The position numbers and the translations under genes are program-made. This document shows positions 5,198 to 6,370 of a DNA stretch of 6,370 bases, in pieces; position 1 is the stretch's first letter; each line of letters opens with the position of its first letter. Origin of the DNA: Conexibacter sp. (lineage in GTDB: Bacteria > Actinomycetota > Thermoleophilia > Solirubrobacterales > Solirubrobacteraceae); the NCBI GenBank assembly GCA_025964295.1, contig JAOPZD010000168.1, positions 1 to 6,370 on the forward strand, read 5' to 3'. The notes beneath the pieces are model-generated. The model saw nothing but the letters and a program-made list of their open reading frames with translations, did not search any database and had not been told where the DNA came from.

Positions 5198-6069
5198 TGG
5201 CCGTTCTCATCGACAACGACACCAAGCTGGTCGTCTCCGGCATCACCGGCCGCGAGGGGACGTTCCACGCGACCAACAACAAGAACTACGGGACGAACGT
5301 CGTCGCCGGCGTCACCCCGGGCAAGGCCGGGCAGACGGTCGAGGGCATCCCGGTGTTCAACACGTTCCGCGACGCGGTCTCCGAGACCGGCGCCAACGTC
5401 GCGATGGTCTTCGTGCCGCCGCGCTTCGCCGCCGACTCGATCCTCGAGGCCGCCGACGCGGGCATCCCGCTGGTGATCTGCATCACCGAGGGCATCCCGG
5501 CGCACGACGAGCTGCGCGTCTACACGCACCTGCAGCGGACCGGCACGCGCCTGGTCGGCCCCAACTGCCCGGGGATCCTGTCGCCGGGCAAGGCGAACGT
5601 CGGGATCATCCCGGCGTCGTTCTTCAAGGAGGGCAACGTGGGCGTGGTGTCCCGCTCGGGCACGCTGACCTACCAGATCGGCAACACGCTGGCCCAGGCC
5701 GGCTTCGGCAATTCGTCCATCGTCGGCATCGGCGGCGACCCGGTTCCGGGCACCTCGTTCATCGACGTCATCGAGCTCTTCCAGGCCGATGAGCAGACCG
5801 AGCTGATCGGGCTCAGCGGCGAGATCGGCGGCGACGCCGAGGAGCTCGCGGCGGACTACATCGCCGAGCACGTGACCAAGCCGGTCGTCGCCTACATCGC
5901 CGGGTTCACGGCGCCTCCGGGCAAGACCATGGGCCACGCGGGCGCGATCGTGTCCGGCTCCAAGGGCACCGCGGCCGCGAAGGCCGAGGCGCTGGAGTCC
6001 AAGGGCGTCCGCGTCGGCCGCACGCCGACGCAGGTGGCCGAGATCGCCGTGGAGATCCTGGGCGGCTGA
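5197..6069 (+). CDS. sucD: Succinyl-CoA synthetase alpha subunit
   Basis: SucD binds CoA and carries the histidine that is phosphorylated during catalysis, forming the enzyme together with SucC. The 290-residue protein matches the family length (289 in E. coli). Visible landmarks are the CoA-binding Rossmann start SGITGREGTFH (14-24), VTPGKAG (39-45), ITEGIP (96-101), GPNCPG (121-126), SRSGTLTYQ (152-160), GIGGDPVPG (177-185), E209 in GEIGG, and the active-site H247 in MGHAGAI. All expected residues are present. The ATG shares its A with the last base of the sucC stop (TAATG) and has a strong AGGAGG at 5181-5186, ten bases upstream. Equal synthesis of the two subunits through coupling is therefore likely. 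Confidence 0.97.
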   Translation: MAVLIDNDTKLVVSGITGREGTFHATNNKNYGTNVVAGVTPGKAGQTVEGIPVFNTFRDAVSETGANVAMVFVPPRFAADSILEAADAGIPLVICITEGIPAHDELRVYTHLQRTGTRLVGPNCPGILSPGKANVGIIPASFFKEGNVGVVSRSGTLTYQIGNTLAQAGFGNSSIVGIGGDPVPGTSFIDVIELFQADEQTELIGLSGEIGGDAEELAADYIAEHVTKPVVAYIAGFTAPPGKTMGHAGAIVSGSKGTAAAKAEALESKGVRVGRTPTQVAEIAVEILGG

Positions 6070-6092
6070 TCGCGAAGGATCGCTGTCGTCTG

Positions 6093-6122
6093 TTGGCGTC
6101 GCTCTCCGGACACAAGTACGCT
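6093..6122 (+). promoter_or_regulatory. Promoter-like element downstream of sucD
   Basis: TTGGCG (6093-6098) and TACGCT (6117-6122) are separated by 18 bases, the best -35/-10 pair in the window. TACGCT lies eight bases before the GTG at 6131, compatible with a leaderless transcript from that codon. The -35 box overlaps the left arm of the inverted repeat at 6094-6146. It probably drives the gene beginning at 6187. Activity is inferred from sequence only. Confidence 0.45.
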
Positions 6123-6146
6123 CGCGCGTAGTGGAGAGCGACGTCA
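6094..6146 (+). repeat. Inverted repeat / hairpin after sucD
   Basis: TGGCGTCGCTCTCC (6094-6107) pairs with GGAGAGCGACGTCA (6133-6146) at 13 of 14 positions, the exception being a G-T pair. The loop contains a second small dyad, TACGC (6117-6121) and GCGTA (6126-6130), so the whole folds as a nested hairpin. It begins 24 bases after the sucD stop and could terminate sucCD, although no T-run follows. Because the left arm covers the -35 and the right arm begins just after the GTG at 6131, it could instead be a pair of regulator half-sites. Confidence 0.55.
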
Positions 6147-6214
6147 CTGACTTCGCTCCCATCCACGCTGGTGGAAATCGGAGACCATGGAGAGCGACGT
6201 CACATCTACGCTGA
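6131..6214 (+). CDS. Possible 27-residue leader peptide, GTG start
   Basis: A GTG eight bases after the TACGCT hexamer opens a frame of 27 codons (VESDVTDFAPIHAGG..., stop TGA 6212-6214). It overlaps the start of the next gene in a different frame. Its first six codons repeat those of that gene (ESDVT shared). It may be a translated leader, or simply the remnant of the original gene start left by a local duplication. No family resemblance is recognised and expression is unproven. Confidence 0.25.
   Translation: MESDVTDFAPIHAGGNRRPWRATSHLR
6132..6147 (+). repeat. Direct repeat, upstream copy of a gene-start sequence
   Basis: TGGAGAGCGACGTCAC here is identical to 6188-6203, 56 bases downstream, where it forms codons 1-6 of the next gene. 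A second block also recurs in the same order: ATCCACGCTG (6161-6170) against ATCTACGCTG (6204-6213). The upstream copy has 13 extra bases between the two blocks. The pattern suggests a local duplication of a gene start followed by divergence. Confidence 0.75.
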
Positions 6215-6370
6215 GCGAGCTCGAGCGCAAGCTCAAGGAGCTCGAGCGGGAGCTGGAGACGGTCGGCCGCGGCGGGGAGCTGGACGCCGACCCGGCACAG
6301 GGCGGCTGGACGCCGCCGCCCGAGCCCGCCGATGAGCCCGCGCCCGCGCCGGGTCCACCGCCGCCGGGCG
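6187..6370 (+). CDS. Coiled-coil, proline-rich protein of unknown function (5' part)
   Basis: The first 61 codons are visible and the frame is still open at the window end. Residues 9-26 form a clear short coiled coil with hydrophobic residues L9, L12, L16, L19, L23 and V26 in 3-4 spacing, flanked by Glu, Lys and Arg. From about residue 35 the chain turns into a Pro/Ala/Glu-rich, probably disordered stretch (GGWTPPPEPADEPAPAP). No signal peptide or membrane segment is seen so far. The ATG at 6187 is chosen because it keeps the coiled coil in frame; the GGAG at 6180-6183 is only three bases away, closer than usual. No family is recognised. The proline-rich part suggests a linker leading to a further domain outside the window. 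Confidence 0.65.
   Translation, partial: MESDVTSTLSELERKLKELERELETVGRGGELDADPAQGGWTPPPEPADEPAPAPGPPPPG
6188..6203 (+). repeat. Direct repeat, downstream copy within the gene start
   Basis: This is the partner of 6132-6147, identical over 16 bases, beginning at the second base of the ATG at 6187. The same core GGAGAGCGACG also appears inverted at 6097-6107, so the motif occurs three times in about 110 bases. Confidence 0.75.

Noticed and set aside
4852..6162. A 436-codon open frame antisense to sucC/sucD, and similar long antisense frames at 3941-5128 and 413-1090
   Set aside because: The translations have no domain-like pattern and mirror strongly coding sequence on the other strand.

Overview
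The window is very GC-rich bacterial chromosome with strong G/C preference at third codon positions. Several starts lack a Shine-Dalgarno sequence and have a TAnnnT-like hexamer 8-11 bases upstream, which suggests leaderless or nearly leaderless transcripts. Together with an AbiEi-HTH/DUF559 gene, a family common in actinobacteria, this points to a high-GC actinobacterium, possibly of the Thermoleophilia/Solirubrobacterales type. The lineage is inferred from style, not from a marker gene.

Layout. (1) 1-90: the last 29 codons of an unidentified gene, ending in a 15-bp perfect hairpin that looks like a U-less terminator. (2) 153-1075, + strand: a hotdog-fold thioesterase-like gene overlapping a GNAT acetyltransferase gene by one base (TGATG). 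(3) 1090-2070: a one-gene unit, minus strand, encoding a 306-residue protein with an AbiEi-like winged helix and a DUF559 (Vsr-like, PD-(D/E)XK) nuclease domain. It is bracketed by imperfect 45-bp inverted repeats that include the gene's own start and stop codons and carry a GCCGGTC-N5-GACCGGC palindrome at each end. (4) 2106-3940, minus strand: a compact operon of a HAD-family hydrolase, a metallo-beta-lactamase-fold hydrolase and a VOC/glyoxalase-fold protein (15-base gap, then ATGA overlap). (5) 4040-6069, + strand: sucC and sucD, the two subunits of succinyl-CoA synthetase, joined by TAATG. (6) 6070-6370: a 117-base intergenic region with a promoter-like element, a large inverted repeat and a duplicated gene-start sequence, then the beginning of a coiled-coil/proline-rich protein that runs off the window.

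The firmest functional assignment is sucCD, which carries out the substrate-level phosphorylation step of the TCA cycle. The divergent HAD-MBL-VOC operon looks like small-molecule hydrolysis or detoxification, with substrates unknown. The most unusual parts are the inverted-repeat-flanked DUF559 gene, which may be a small mobile or self-regulated unit, and the duplicated start region downstream of sucD. No tRNA, rRNA, CRISPR array, classical transposase or prophage gene was seen.
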